The position numbers and the translations under genes were made by a program. DNA of 64,000 bases from Butyriboletus loyo (Eukaryota; Basidiomycota; Agaricomycetes; Boletales; Boletaceae): the NCBI GenBank assembly GCA_038093515.1, contig JBBPSI010000056.1, positions 62,001 to 126,000 of the forward strand. The letters are read 5' to 3'. Each line of letters starts with the position of its first letter. The first letter of the stretch is position 1. The notes under the pieces were generated by a model. The model made no database searches. It had not been told where the DNA came from and worked only from the letters and a program-made list of their open reading frames with translations. Of this stretch, positions 54,261 through 64,000 are shown piece after piece.

Positions 54261-57200
54261 TCACCGAAGCGCCAACGACGAAATCAAACTCAGCGCTTGT
54301 TCATCCAATCCCTCCCGCATCTGCATCGCCCCCAAGCGCTCCACCACCATTGCCATCACCATCGCCGACGCCGCGTTCTCGAGTCGTGTCACCAATGAAT
54401 CCAACACCATCATGATCTCCAGCTCGCTCATCTTGTCGTGCATCGGGGGTAGCAGTTGATCGGGGTCGCCGTACATGTAGTCGGGCTCGAACCGTTCGCC
54501 TTCCAGGAACTCTGGCGCCGGTGGTGGTGAGATGGATGACTGCGACGATTGCGACTGCGATGGCAGCGAGACACTCTCTTTGCGTTTCAGATAGGGACGA
54601 AAGACGCGTCCACTCGCAAGTGCTTCAAAGTGGAGACACAATACCGCCAACTCCCTCACCTGCCCAATACTGCACCGTACCTTGGGAGGAGGCAATGCCG
54701 ACGCACTCGCGGACCCCCCCGTCAAGTCCATATCCTGTCGTGTTGCGACAGACCCCGGGTAGATCAACGACACCATCTCGGGGATTTCGAGACCCTTGAG
54801 TTTAATCTCCCCTACAGGGATCACTTTGATGATCATCCGCCGAATCGCCTCAATCGCTTGCGGGGGTTGAAACTCGGAGTATTCGGTGTCTGGGCCGGTT
54901 TCGGTGATACGTGCGTTGATCTCCCGAACGACGTCAGCACTGCACATGATTTGTCCCCCAGCGGTGCTCCCAGTGATTCGCGCAGCGCGAATGACCATTG
55001 GGCCAAAGTAATCCATCCGGTCGGTGATCGGGTCGGGCTCGCAGACGGGTGTACCGCAATGAATGCCCATGCGCACAGAAAGCCCACGTGCAATCAGGTT
55101 GCCTTGCGCATCCCACACCTCTTTGCCTTCCTCACATTCCAAAATCTCCAACGGCCACGGCTCGTGCATCAGCTGAATCTGGACCGTCAACGACCACCAC
55201 AACGCAGCCAACGTGGTTGGGAACGAACACATGAAGGCGTCCCCTTCCGTCTTGACAACGTACCCGCCGCATATACGCAGTTGTCGACGCAAGAGATTAT
55301 TGTGTACGCGCATCGCAGTTGGCATACCCGCGTTCGCCTCCCATAACTGGGTCGAATTCCGGATGTCGGTGAAGACGAGGCACAGGTGACCCGTCGGAGG
55401 CGACACTTCATCGCCCAATCGAGCGATCGTGCGGTCCTGAATATCCGCCTTCTTGCCTGCTCGCTTTTTCGACGAGCTAAAGGCGTCCACGTCCATCGAC
55501 GGATCGGCCATTTGTTGCTTCTTTGGGCGGAACAGATCCGCGACACAGATGACCATGATCATCGTACTTCCATCCGACCCATAACTGATGGCGAAATCCC
55601 GTAACTTTTGCGCTGCAATCATTGGATCAGAAATCTCCGACCGCGCAATATCCACCGCCGTCTGATACGAGATATAATCCCATAGTCCCCGATTTCCAAT
55701 GATCACGAACTCGTCCTGCTCCGTCAACTGCCGTGCCTCCACGTACGGTCGCGCATTCACTACCGGGAAGTGGTAAAAGTAGCCGAAGGAACGCGAGGGA
55801 TCGATTTCCTCGTGGATGAGACCCTTGGGCGAGATCCATCCCTCGGCCGCCCGTATACGCTCCGTCTCACGACGATCAAACGGGTCGTGTTTTCTCGAGA
55901 ACAGCTCGGCAGATCCTTGCATCGAGAGCACCGCGAGCGCGTCACCCGCGTTCGCGACGTACATAGTTTTCCCGACAAAGTAGAGCACGATGCCGGATGC
56001 CCCTGCACGATACGAATTTTCGAGCGAGCTGGCGCCCATCGTCGACGCGCTCACCTGGGACATTTTTCGATTGGACGTATTCCCGGCGTAGAGCGTATCG
56101 TGCAGTTGTTTGTTGAGCCGCAGGAACGTCCGACGCAGCGCATCGAGCACTGTCTCTTTCTTTGACTGATCGATCTGACCCAGTTGCGTGCTGAACTGCG
56201 GTAAAAAGTTGTCATGGAGGTACTTGGACAAATGGTTGTTGGTCGGTGCTGCGTCCGACCGTCCAAACATGGCAAACACGGCCTCGTCCTGGTGTCCCCG
56301 AAACTCGGGCTGAGCGAGATCGAACATGGTGAGATAGCCGGTGCTCCCGAGGTTGTCTGCGATCCCATATGACATCTTGTTCACCTCGGACAGTGAGGTT
56401 CGGACGCGTCGGTCTTCGGTTTCCTCGGGGATGTTGGGCAGGAAGGTGGTGGTGACATCCATGAGACCGAGGACGCGCAACGAGGACAAGTTGGAAAAAT
56501 CAGCGAGGAGACCGCGATCTTTCTCTGTCCTGCCTGAGAGATGTCTCGCACCAGGATGGTCAGGCTTGATCTCGAGCCTCTTGTTTCCCGACAAGTTGAG
56601 GTATTTTAGATTTTGATTGAAATTCCTGTCGCAAAACGGCATCAGTCAGCTGTCCCTGCAATACAGCACCGCAAAAAAAGGACAGGAAATTCACCAATTC
56701 CAGTCAAATTCCCAATTGTTGATATTATACCTCAGCACGTTACTCCCCGCATCGATCACCGTCAAGCTCTGCACCTTGCCCAATTCTTGAGGTAGCGTCT
56801 GCAACTTGTTCCCATTGAGAAACAAGACACTCAGCCTCGTCAATCTGGGCAAATCCTCGGTTGGTATACTTGTCAGCTGATTGCCGCTTAGGTAGAGTTC
56901 CTCGAGTTTCGTGAGGTTGCGGAGAAAAGAGGAAGGAAGTTCTTGTATTTCGTTAAAGGAGAGGTTGAGGACGTGGAGTTCTTTCAGGATCGTGAACGGC
57001 GGGAGGCAATCGTCTGTGAGTCGATTCTCGCCCACGTACAGTTTCTCAAGCGAATACGCGAGCGGAGGGGAAGGTCGGCTGGATGACGTGTGTACCGTCG
57101 CACTCGACGCTTTTCTCGGGATGTGATAATGTGACCGTGGATCTGGCGGAGTCTGCGGCGCTTCGAGGCAGATACCAGAAGTAGGGAGAGTGATGAGTGA

Positions 57201-59963
57201 CGTGTCCGGTGGGCTGTGCCATGTATCGAGCAAATTGGATGTCACGTTAATCAAAACTAGTGAGGAACAATTCCATAGGGAGACAGGTAATTGCCTAAGA
57301 CTATTATTATGTGCGTCGAGGGTTTCGAGTCGTCGGAGCGAGCCAATTGTTTCAGGGAGAGCATCGAGATGGTTATCAGAGCAGGAGAGTGTGATGAGGT
57401 GACTGAGCTCCCCAAGTGAGTCGGGGAGAGTTCGGAATAGGTTGTGGTCTAGCTTCAAGGATTGAAGTGCAGAAAGATGTGACAATGCAAAGTCGTCAAG
57501 GGAGGAGAGTTTTGCGTGCGATACGTCAAGGGAAGTGAGAGCAAAAGGTGTTTGCACAGAGGGGACGAGTTTGAGAAGCGTGATGTCGTTAAACGAGACG
57601 TCGAGGGTGGTCGTGCTATGCTGTCCATGAGAGAGGTCGAGTGCGTGTATCGTGTTGTGGTCCGCTAAGAGTTTCTCCAGTCGAGGAAGTGTATGCGCGG
57701 GGGAAAGGTCGGCGATACTATTTCGTCGGCAGTCGAGAACTCGAAGGTTGACAAGTTGGCTGCACTGCTCGGGGAGTTTGGATACCCGATTCCCGACGAA
57801 AATAAGCTGCTCGAGCGCGGTCAACCGACCAATGTCCTCTTGAAGCTCCGTAATCATATTAAATGATATATCAAGGTCAAGCAGGGCGGGCATCTCGCAA
57901 ATGACGGAAGGGAGATGGCCGAATTTGTTATTGGATATGTTCAATGTCTTGAGCATCCGTAGCCGGGGAAAATACCAGGGAAGTCGTTCCATGCGATTAT
58001 TTTGCAGCTTGAGGATGCTTAATTCAGGTATACGGTCAAGCCCAGCGTCATCAAGGTCTACTATACAGTTACATGAGAGATCCAGGCGACGCAAGCTTGC
58101 TGAATGTCGAACACTTTGGGGTACTTTCTTCATCGCCATACTGGAAAGGCGGAGTTCACGTAAGATCGAGCAAGATTGGATAAAGTCGAGGGGTATCTCC
58201 ACCATGGGATTTCGAGAAAGATTGAGGTATACGATTGATGCTGCATTTTTATGAAAAATGACGGGTATAGTGGGCAGACCACACCCTGTGAGATTTACTT
58301 GTTCGAAGTTGTCAAAATTCAAATCATCGGCCTGGAAAGGATCAGGCCTGGACCCAGGATCGCAGTGACGAGACATACCGCTGGACCAAGTAGCTGACTT
58401 TTGTACACAAACTTGAGAAGAAATGTCATATCTTCAGCCGCGAGGTAGTCGATACTGTCGAGTTGATCATATCCTGCCTGTTCCAAACGACGACGGGTGA
58501 TTGCAGCGGGCCGTTCCGTCAGTGCCAACATTCGTTCTGAGAGGGAGATGACACAAAGGTAAAGAAATAGAATGTCTATACGTACCTTTTCCTCGTTCCT
58601 TGAGATACAACTTGTGGGACTCCCGTTCGTGATCACGCAGCACCTTGGCGTTAAGGGAGGGGATGAGATCTGCTACAGTTGCATGTGGGGGGATTTGTGC
58701 GACATGATAAGAGCCGTTTGCACGGTATATGCGCACGAGGACGAACTTGGTGGAGCTGGCGGATGATGTCGTTTTATGGGAATGATGAGTTTTTCTGCGC
58801 ATACGTTTCCTGGTAGTGATATCGGTGGCTATTGACGAGTCATCGGGTGTTCGTGAACTGCTGGCGACGACGCTCTCCTCTGAGCAGGAACATGCGCCAT
58901 CGGCAGCTGCATCTCCGCCTTCCTTTTCGATTGCCCAACTTTCCGGTGCGGTCCATTCGCGTTCGGTTAATTGCCCGCCGTCGTGATCGGGGTCATATGG
59001 CTCCAGGATGGTCTTTGGGGAGATCTTGTGGTCGTGTCGATGTCTGCGCTTCGAGGAGACGGTAGAGGGACGGAAGGGATCGGTAAAGATGGACGTAGAT
59101 GGGGAGGGGGGAGTGAAGGCGGACAAGCTTTGGGTGCTCAAGTCAAAAACACTGGAGGCACTGGGACGACCGCCGGGTGTGCCTGAGATGGCGCTCATGT
59201 TGACGATGCCCTCCATGTGAGTGAAATCGGTGTCGATTGTGAGGAGGGGTTCGTCTTTGGGAGGGTGGGGCGGGGCTTTATTGAGGCGGGATCTTTTTCT
59301 GGATCTGTCCTTTTCCCTCTTTGATAGGGAAGGAAGAGCGGGGGGAGGATCCGAAGAGGGGTCATGGTATAAAGGGGTCATATATGTGTCGATGGAGAGC
59401 TGGGAGGGACTCGGCGTGAAAGTGGGGATGGAGGGGATGGCATCGTTGATCGAGTCGGAGGAGGCGAGCTTCGAGCGGGAGCGCTTTTTCATGATATCAC
59501 TGAAAAAGCTGAGGGAACCCTTTCCTCTGCGAGGGTCTGCGATGGACATGTCGGACACGGAGGAGACGTAGGAGTCGCCGGTGATGGAGTGGGAGTCGCT
59601 CGGACGAGAGCGGAGGGAGGCGGTGGAGGGGCGGAATGGCATGTAGGGAAAGGCCATGGTTCGCTTTGGGGGCTGGGAGGAGGCGTGGGTACCAGCGAAG
59701 AAGAACGAGGGTGGATTACCCACCGGCTCAGACCATGGTGAGATGTCCGGATTTCGCCCGTTGGGAGCGTGCGGTGTGAGTATGTCCGGGTACGCCTGGA
59801 GAGGACGCGGGGGCGTGTTCAGCAGATCGTCCGTAGAGATGAACGTGAACTCGTCGCGGTGCTCGGTCGCATCGCAGTCAGCGCTGTCAGAGAAAGACAT
59901 GATCAACTGGGCCGACCCGCCCTCCCTTTTTTTTGTTCGCGTCCCGGTCCACTTGCCAAACAT
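54261..59963 (-). CDS. CYR1: Adenylate cyclase (RA, LRR, PP2C-like and class III cyclase domains), 1845 aa
   Basis: Four exons join in phase: 59963-58586, 58536-58379, 58331-56695 and 56625-54261. The enzyme makes cAMP from ATP for the PKA pathway and is membrane-associated through its partners. The order is the fungal one. A disordered N-terminus (1-415) comes first. A Ras-associating domain lies at about 420-500 (TKFVLVRIYRANGSY). Leucine-rich repeats run over about 515-1110 (VYLNLSRNP and LEELYLSGNQL types). A PP2C-like domain lies at about 1147-1422 (NAGDALAVL), and the catalytic domain starts near 1470 with VFTDIRNST and KTEGDAFM. Metal-binding Asp residues are present. The C-terminal part could bind the CAP protein. 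Candidate ATGs lie at 59993, 59963 and 59900; 59963 was chosen but is uncertain. Length 1845 is within the fungal range. Confidence 0.95.
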
Positions 59964-60040
59964 GGCAGTTTCTCGGTCTGTCTTGCATCGCAACTGCGAC
60001 TGCGCCTATATTCTGTATTCTGTCCCATCCCAACCGTACG
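59964..60040. promoter_or_regulatory. Very short head-to-head spacer, adenylate cyclase / NIPA
   Basis: Only 77 nt separate the two chosen start codons. The spacer must hold the 5' parts of both divergent genes or be transcribed from inside them. If the cyclase starts at 59900 the distance is 140 nt. Confidence 0.5.
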
Positions 60041-62957
60041 ATGCTCCCCACCTCGCCGCAACTGGTTGCAAGGACAGCTTCATCCTCTGCTTCTGGTTTA
60101 AGCACAACGATACAACTGCCTTCTAGCCTCAAGGTGCCCCTTCTCTCCTCGTCTCCGCCCTCGGTCTCACCCCCTACAGGTCGTCGGTATCATCCTCGCC
60201 ATAGTCAGCGGTTTCCTCATAGGTTCCAGCTTCGTGCTCAAGAAAAAAGGTCTCTTGCGCTCGCAGGCCGGGCACACCGCGGGCGAGGGTGTCGCTTACC
60301 TCAAATCGGTTAGTCCTCTCCATTTCATGTGCATACAACGATCATCCTCACGCCCCAAAGTTATTATGGTGGACCGGCATGATAAGTATGTACATCCTCT
60401 CTCGGATTGAATATGGTCTCTCAATCGATCCATCCCAGTGATGATCCTTGGTGAACTCTGTAATTTTACCGGTACGTTGCTTCGCGCTCTCACCCACCCC
60501 CGCTCACCCACCCCAGCATATGCTTTCGTCGAGGCTCTTGTTGTGGTCTGTACTCCAACACACCACATGCCAATCTTGACTGACTCCTCCATTCAAGACA
60601 CCTATGGGCGCCCTCTCTGTTGTAATCAGCGCCATGCTATCTTCCATCTTCCTCAAAGAGAAGCTCACATTCTTCGGCTGGCTCGGATGTTCTCTTTGTA
60701 TTGTATGCCCTACCCCTTTAGTCCTTCATCACGTCTTACCCTCCATTCAGATTGGTTCTGTCATCATCGCTCTCAACGGCACGTCCTTGGCCAGTATTCC
60801 TCTCCCCGTCCCTAACTTTGTTCCTAGGCCCCCAAGAACAAACCCCTTCCGAAATATCCGCATTCAAAACCATGTTCATCGCACCCAGCTTTCTTGCCTA
60901 CATTAGTGTACTCATCACGATCGCACTAAGCATCATCGTCTATTTCGGTCCAAAGTCTGTCTTCCCCTCTTCCTTCCCTCCCTCCCTCCCTCTCTCACCC
61001 CGTCTCCCGTCAGGTATGGAAAGAACAACATGATTTGGTACATCACTGTTTGCAGTACGATTGGTGGCATCAGCGTCAGCGTCACCACCGGTCTTGGAGC
61101 TGCTATCGTCACCTCTGTAATGGGCTATAACCAGGTAGGGACAATCAAGCATCTCATGATGATATTGTGCTCATGTCACGTGTAGTTTAATAACTGGTTC
61201 ATATTTTTCTTGTTGGGTTTCGTGGTTGTGACATTGCGTGGGTATCTCCCGTCTCGCCAATACATTCAAGCCTTGACGCTGCGCAGTGACAGAGGTATAT
61301 TACTTGAACGTCGCGCTTGCGTTATTCAATACAGGTTCGCGTTTCATACCCGCTGCTGTGCATAGATGCTCATTCACAACCTTATCTGCACAGCTATGGG
61401 TACGTTCCATCTTTTCAGTGCCCGTTCCTGAACTCTGATGTGTTTCGCACAAGTAACCCCGACATACTACGTCTTATGTAAGCCTTTACTACCTCGTGTC
61501 CACCACGGTTCTCATCCCTTGACAGTTTCATTTTGCTCAATGGTCACGACGATCGTGCGTGTTGACGTTCCTTGTTTGTGGAAAGTCTCATGCTCTCGTT
61601 TCAGGTTCTCTTCAAAGGTCTTTCCGCGCCAGCATCTCAAATTATTACTTTGGTGCTCGCGTTCCTGACCATCTGTGTTGGCATCACGATCCTTCAAATG
61701 TCCAAGATTGACCCTGTCAAGCTCACATCGCTCGACCGACGGTCGACGCTACTCCTTCAAGCCGCGCGCACCCACACAGACAGGCCCGCAACGATCCACC
61801 TCGACGACGGCGAGGAAAAGGACTATGCAGGCATGGAAGAACCCGGAATGGACGCCCTCCGCGGTTCGTTTGGCACCATCGGAAGCCTCATGCGCGCACG
61901 GAGTGAACGACGACTCAGCCAATCCAGCCGGTCCACCGGCTCTGTACGGCTACCGCGTGGGATGGCTGTCGGCGGGAGTATGTTAGGGAACCACGACGGG
62001 CTCCCGTTCTCCTCCATTCAACTCACCGACCATAGTTATGACGGGCTCACGCGGCACGCGTTGTACGATGCACCCATGCCACCCTCGATGCGCGGTGACT
62101 CGACGGACCGCGAGTCAGAGTTCACGACGACCTCCACACAAAGCCCACGCCGGACGGCGATCAAGTTTGGGGCGCAGGACGTCGTACATTCGTATGCGCC
62201 CACGGGAAATCGCAGCTCCCAGGCCGTCCATGCGCTCCGCATGACGTCGGTCCCTGCTAATCTTGACACCAAAGCCCCGCCGTCGTTCCTCTACCCCCCT
62301 ACACTGACCTCTGCCTCACCCGTTGGTTCTATACCGCCCCTCCCCCCGCCCCCAGGGTCAGCCACTGGGGTGGGTAGTGGAGAGGATGACCACACCGTTC
62401 CCCATACGCCTCAAAACACGGAATCTAACGCCCAATCCATCGTCGTACCCAGACACGCCAACGACGAGCCTCCCGCACCGACCGAATCCACGTATGGTAC
62501 GCGCGTCGAGCCCGATCCGTTTGAGACACCCTCGACGCCCTCCATGTCCGCCTTTCCCTCCTCGAATGACTTTCTGGGCAACGAGAGCACGTCGTATGTG
62601 GATTTGGCAGAGAGCGCGGGGTATACGACGTCGGTGGGGAGCATGGGTAGTGAGCAGACGGTGTATGCGACGCCCGTCTCTGCGAACATGCCCTCTTCCG
62701 AGCGTCCAACTGTGAACACCGACATCAATGTCGGTGGAGGTGCGGGTTCAAGCGCCGAGACCGATCGGACACGCGGGGATCGAAGAAGTAGCTCGACGTC
62801 GCGGTCACGACGGTACCCCAAAGGGGTTGACGATGCCGAAGAACGACAGAGTCTGTGGGATCACCGGTCGCCAATCGAGGAGGAACGACAAGGGTATGCG
62901 AGTGTGAGGCTCGTTCGGCCGAATTCGCGGTCGGCTGGTATGGGTGGACGGTTTTGA
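60041..62957 (+). CDS. NIPA-like magnesium transporter, 733 aa
   Basis: Fifteen exons join in phase: 60041-60133, 60180-60308, 60361-60385, 60439-60471, 60517-60545, 60598-60702, 60751-60778, 60828-60954, 61014-61134, 61186-61237, 61287-61334, 61394-61399, 61454-61477, 61526-61554 and 61605-62957. NIPA proteins are multi-pass Mg2+ carriers. The first 290 residues carry nine or so membrane segments with the family strings GFLIGSSFVLKKKGL, TPMGALSVVISA, LSSIFLKEKL, TTGLGAAIV, NVALALFNTAMVTPTYYV and LAFLTICVGITIL. The remaining 430 residues are disordered, Ser/Pro/Thr-rich and cytoplasmic-looking, much longer than in animal NIPAs. The exon at 61394 is only 6 nt. The intron 60779-60827 reads with a GC donor (gcacgt). 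The start follows the conserved LKV..GIILAIVSGF context. Confidence 0.9.
61394..61399 (+). other. 6-nt microexon of the NIPA-like gene
   Basis: The exon CTATGG lies between acceptor ctgcacag and donor gtacgt. With a G before and TA after it encodes the Ala-Met of NTAMVTPTYYV, matching the family N-A-A-L-V-T-P-T-Y-Y-V. Skipping keeps the frame but deletes two residues from a conserved membrane segment. Confidence 0.65.
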
Positions 62958-64000
62958 ACGTGGTTGAGGCGATGTGAAAGTGCATGGGAGAGACGACGGA
63001 AGACGAAACGCGCTGTGGACGATCTGCCGATCTATACGCATCTTATGTGGACCGCGGACGAGGAGGTTGTTAACACATGGCGGTTTGTCAGGGGCGTTTC
63101 GCTACTTTTATTCCACATGCCCCGTGTCTTTTCTGATGCTTGGTGTCCATGGTCAGAGTCGCTGGCTTCACCGCACCCGAAACGCTCACACGTACGAACT
63201 CGAACAGACTTTCTTCCCCCTTTTATGTAGTATTCTCTACTGTGTTTCTCTCATCATATAGGACTTTAGACAAAAGCCGCGACTAATTTATTGTTTTAAC
63301 GCGTGTCACCCTCGTCTACGCCCCTTGTTTCTCGTTCTCATTTTTTGAAAAAAGGGGAAACAGATATGTAATGCAAGACATCAGCTGCTTCCTCCTCGTT
63401 GCCTCTGGCCCAGCTGCTTCAAATGTAGGCTTAGGCAACCATGGCTCGAGTTTCCCCAGCTTGGGCTGGCTCCAACCAGGTCGCTGCGATGGGAACTTCT
63501 TCCTCCTTTCAACTGCCTTTGCACACTTTCCTGCACACTTTCAACTTGAGGTTCATCACCTCTTTCTTTTCCTCAACCTCTTGATATATGGCCCTCAAAC
63601 TCCTTCTCTCGTTCTTGGGTCCTCCCTGCATAGCTTGACAACCTCAGTCATGGCCTCCTCTTGTTGCTCCAAGTCTGACTGGATTTACTTTTTTTTTGTC
63701 TGAGACTTTGGACGGCCAGGCATCTTCTGTACTAATGCAAGTGAGACTTTGAGGAGATGGGAGCCTTGGAGGTGTCCTGAATATTAATCTTTTCGATGCA
63801 ATGCATCCTCAGTAGTACTGCAGTATTCTCCGAGTCCACATTGAGTATATCTACTCGCTTAGATGAGATTCAAAGATGATAATGCATGATACCAACACGA
63901 AAACACGCATAACCAGCATGTTTGCAAAGCATGCATCCTAGTGATTTACATTGTAAAAATATGGCCAAGGATTACCCATACAATATGTACCAGTTCAAAT
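62958..64000. other. 3' flank of the NIPA-like gene to the window edge
   Basis: No gene is recognised. A plus-strand frame of 110 codons (63371-63703) is rich in Phe and Leu from pyrimidine-rich DNA and shows no motif. The last 200 nt are AT-rich. Confidence 0.45.

Noticed and set aside
63371..63703. 110-codon open frame at the right end
   Set aside because: Its Phe/Leu/Ser composition follows from pyrimidine-rich DNA; no motif, splice partner or homologous feel.
1..64000. CRISPR arrays, IS elements, riboswitches, operons
   Set aside because: The DNA is eukaryotic, with spliced genes. No regularly spaced repeats, transposase, reverse transcriptase or integrase motif was seen.

Overview
The window looks like nuclear DNA of a filamentous basidiomycete, most likely an Agaricomycete. 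Genes are interrupted by many short introns of about 45-60 nt with GT...CTRAC...AG signals. Gene content is fungal: GH18 chitinases, a TKL-type kinase with HGDLK, a Zn2Cys6 regulator and a multidomain LRR-PP2C adenylate cyclase. Two P-loop GTPases with a TG(L/M)E motif suggest a Rhizoctonia-like species, but that placement is inference. All intron-exon models were assembled by hand from splice signals, reading-phase continuity and remembered family consensus; none was checked by alignment or RNA data.

Layout. 1-9.4 kb is rich in G proteins: two divergently arranged AIG1/IMAP-like GTPases (1-797 minus, 1757-2683 plus), nucleolar GTPase NOG1 (4390-6846 minus) and a divergent G-alpha-like protein (7181-9361 minus). 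11.5-18.2 kb holds the SEA/GATOR2 subunit Sea4/MIO and a zinc-finger-like TKL kinase, both plus strand; 18.6-20.2 kb a minus-strand unrecognised low-complexity protein. 20.2-27.3 kb is a chitinase locus with decayed fragments and two complete tandem GH18 genes whose interiors are almost identical. A class 3 lipase follows (27.4-29.1 kb). Next come a glycerolipid acyltransferase (31.5-34.1 kb), signal peptidase subunit SPC3 (35.9-36.9 kb) and a Zn2Cys6 protein (37.5-39.0 kb). 42.5-45.1 kb is a Rad53/Chk2-type checkpoint kinase; 45.4-47.5 kb an unrecognised protein; 48.2-49.4 kb a membrane-anchored methyltransferase-like protein; 50.1-50.9 kb glyoxalase I. 54.3-60.0 kb is adenylate cyclase, head to head with a NIPA-like magnesium transporter (60.0-63.0 kb).

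Functional links. The G-alpha-like protein and adenylate cyclase could belong to one cAMP pathway, Sea4/MIO to TORC1 control and Rad53/Chk2 to the DNA damage checkpoint, but nothing shows an operon-like or biosynthetic cluster. Most of the window is ordinary housekeeping and signalling content.

The most unusual structure is a set of very small exons in four genes: 6 nt (NIPA), 9 and 18 nt (G-alpha), 14 and 15 nt (lipase), 11 and 13 nt (acyltransferase). Several encode core motifs such as the lipase nucleophile elbow and the G-alpha switch II arginine. The second notable signal is the chitinase pair, whose shared interior, introns included, is much more similar than its first exons.
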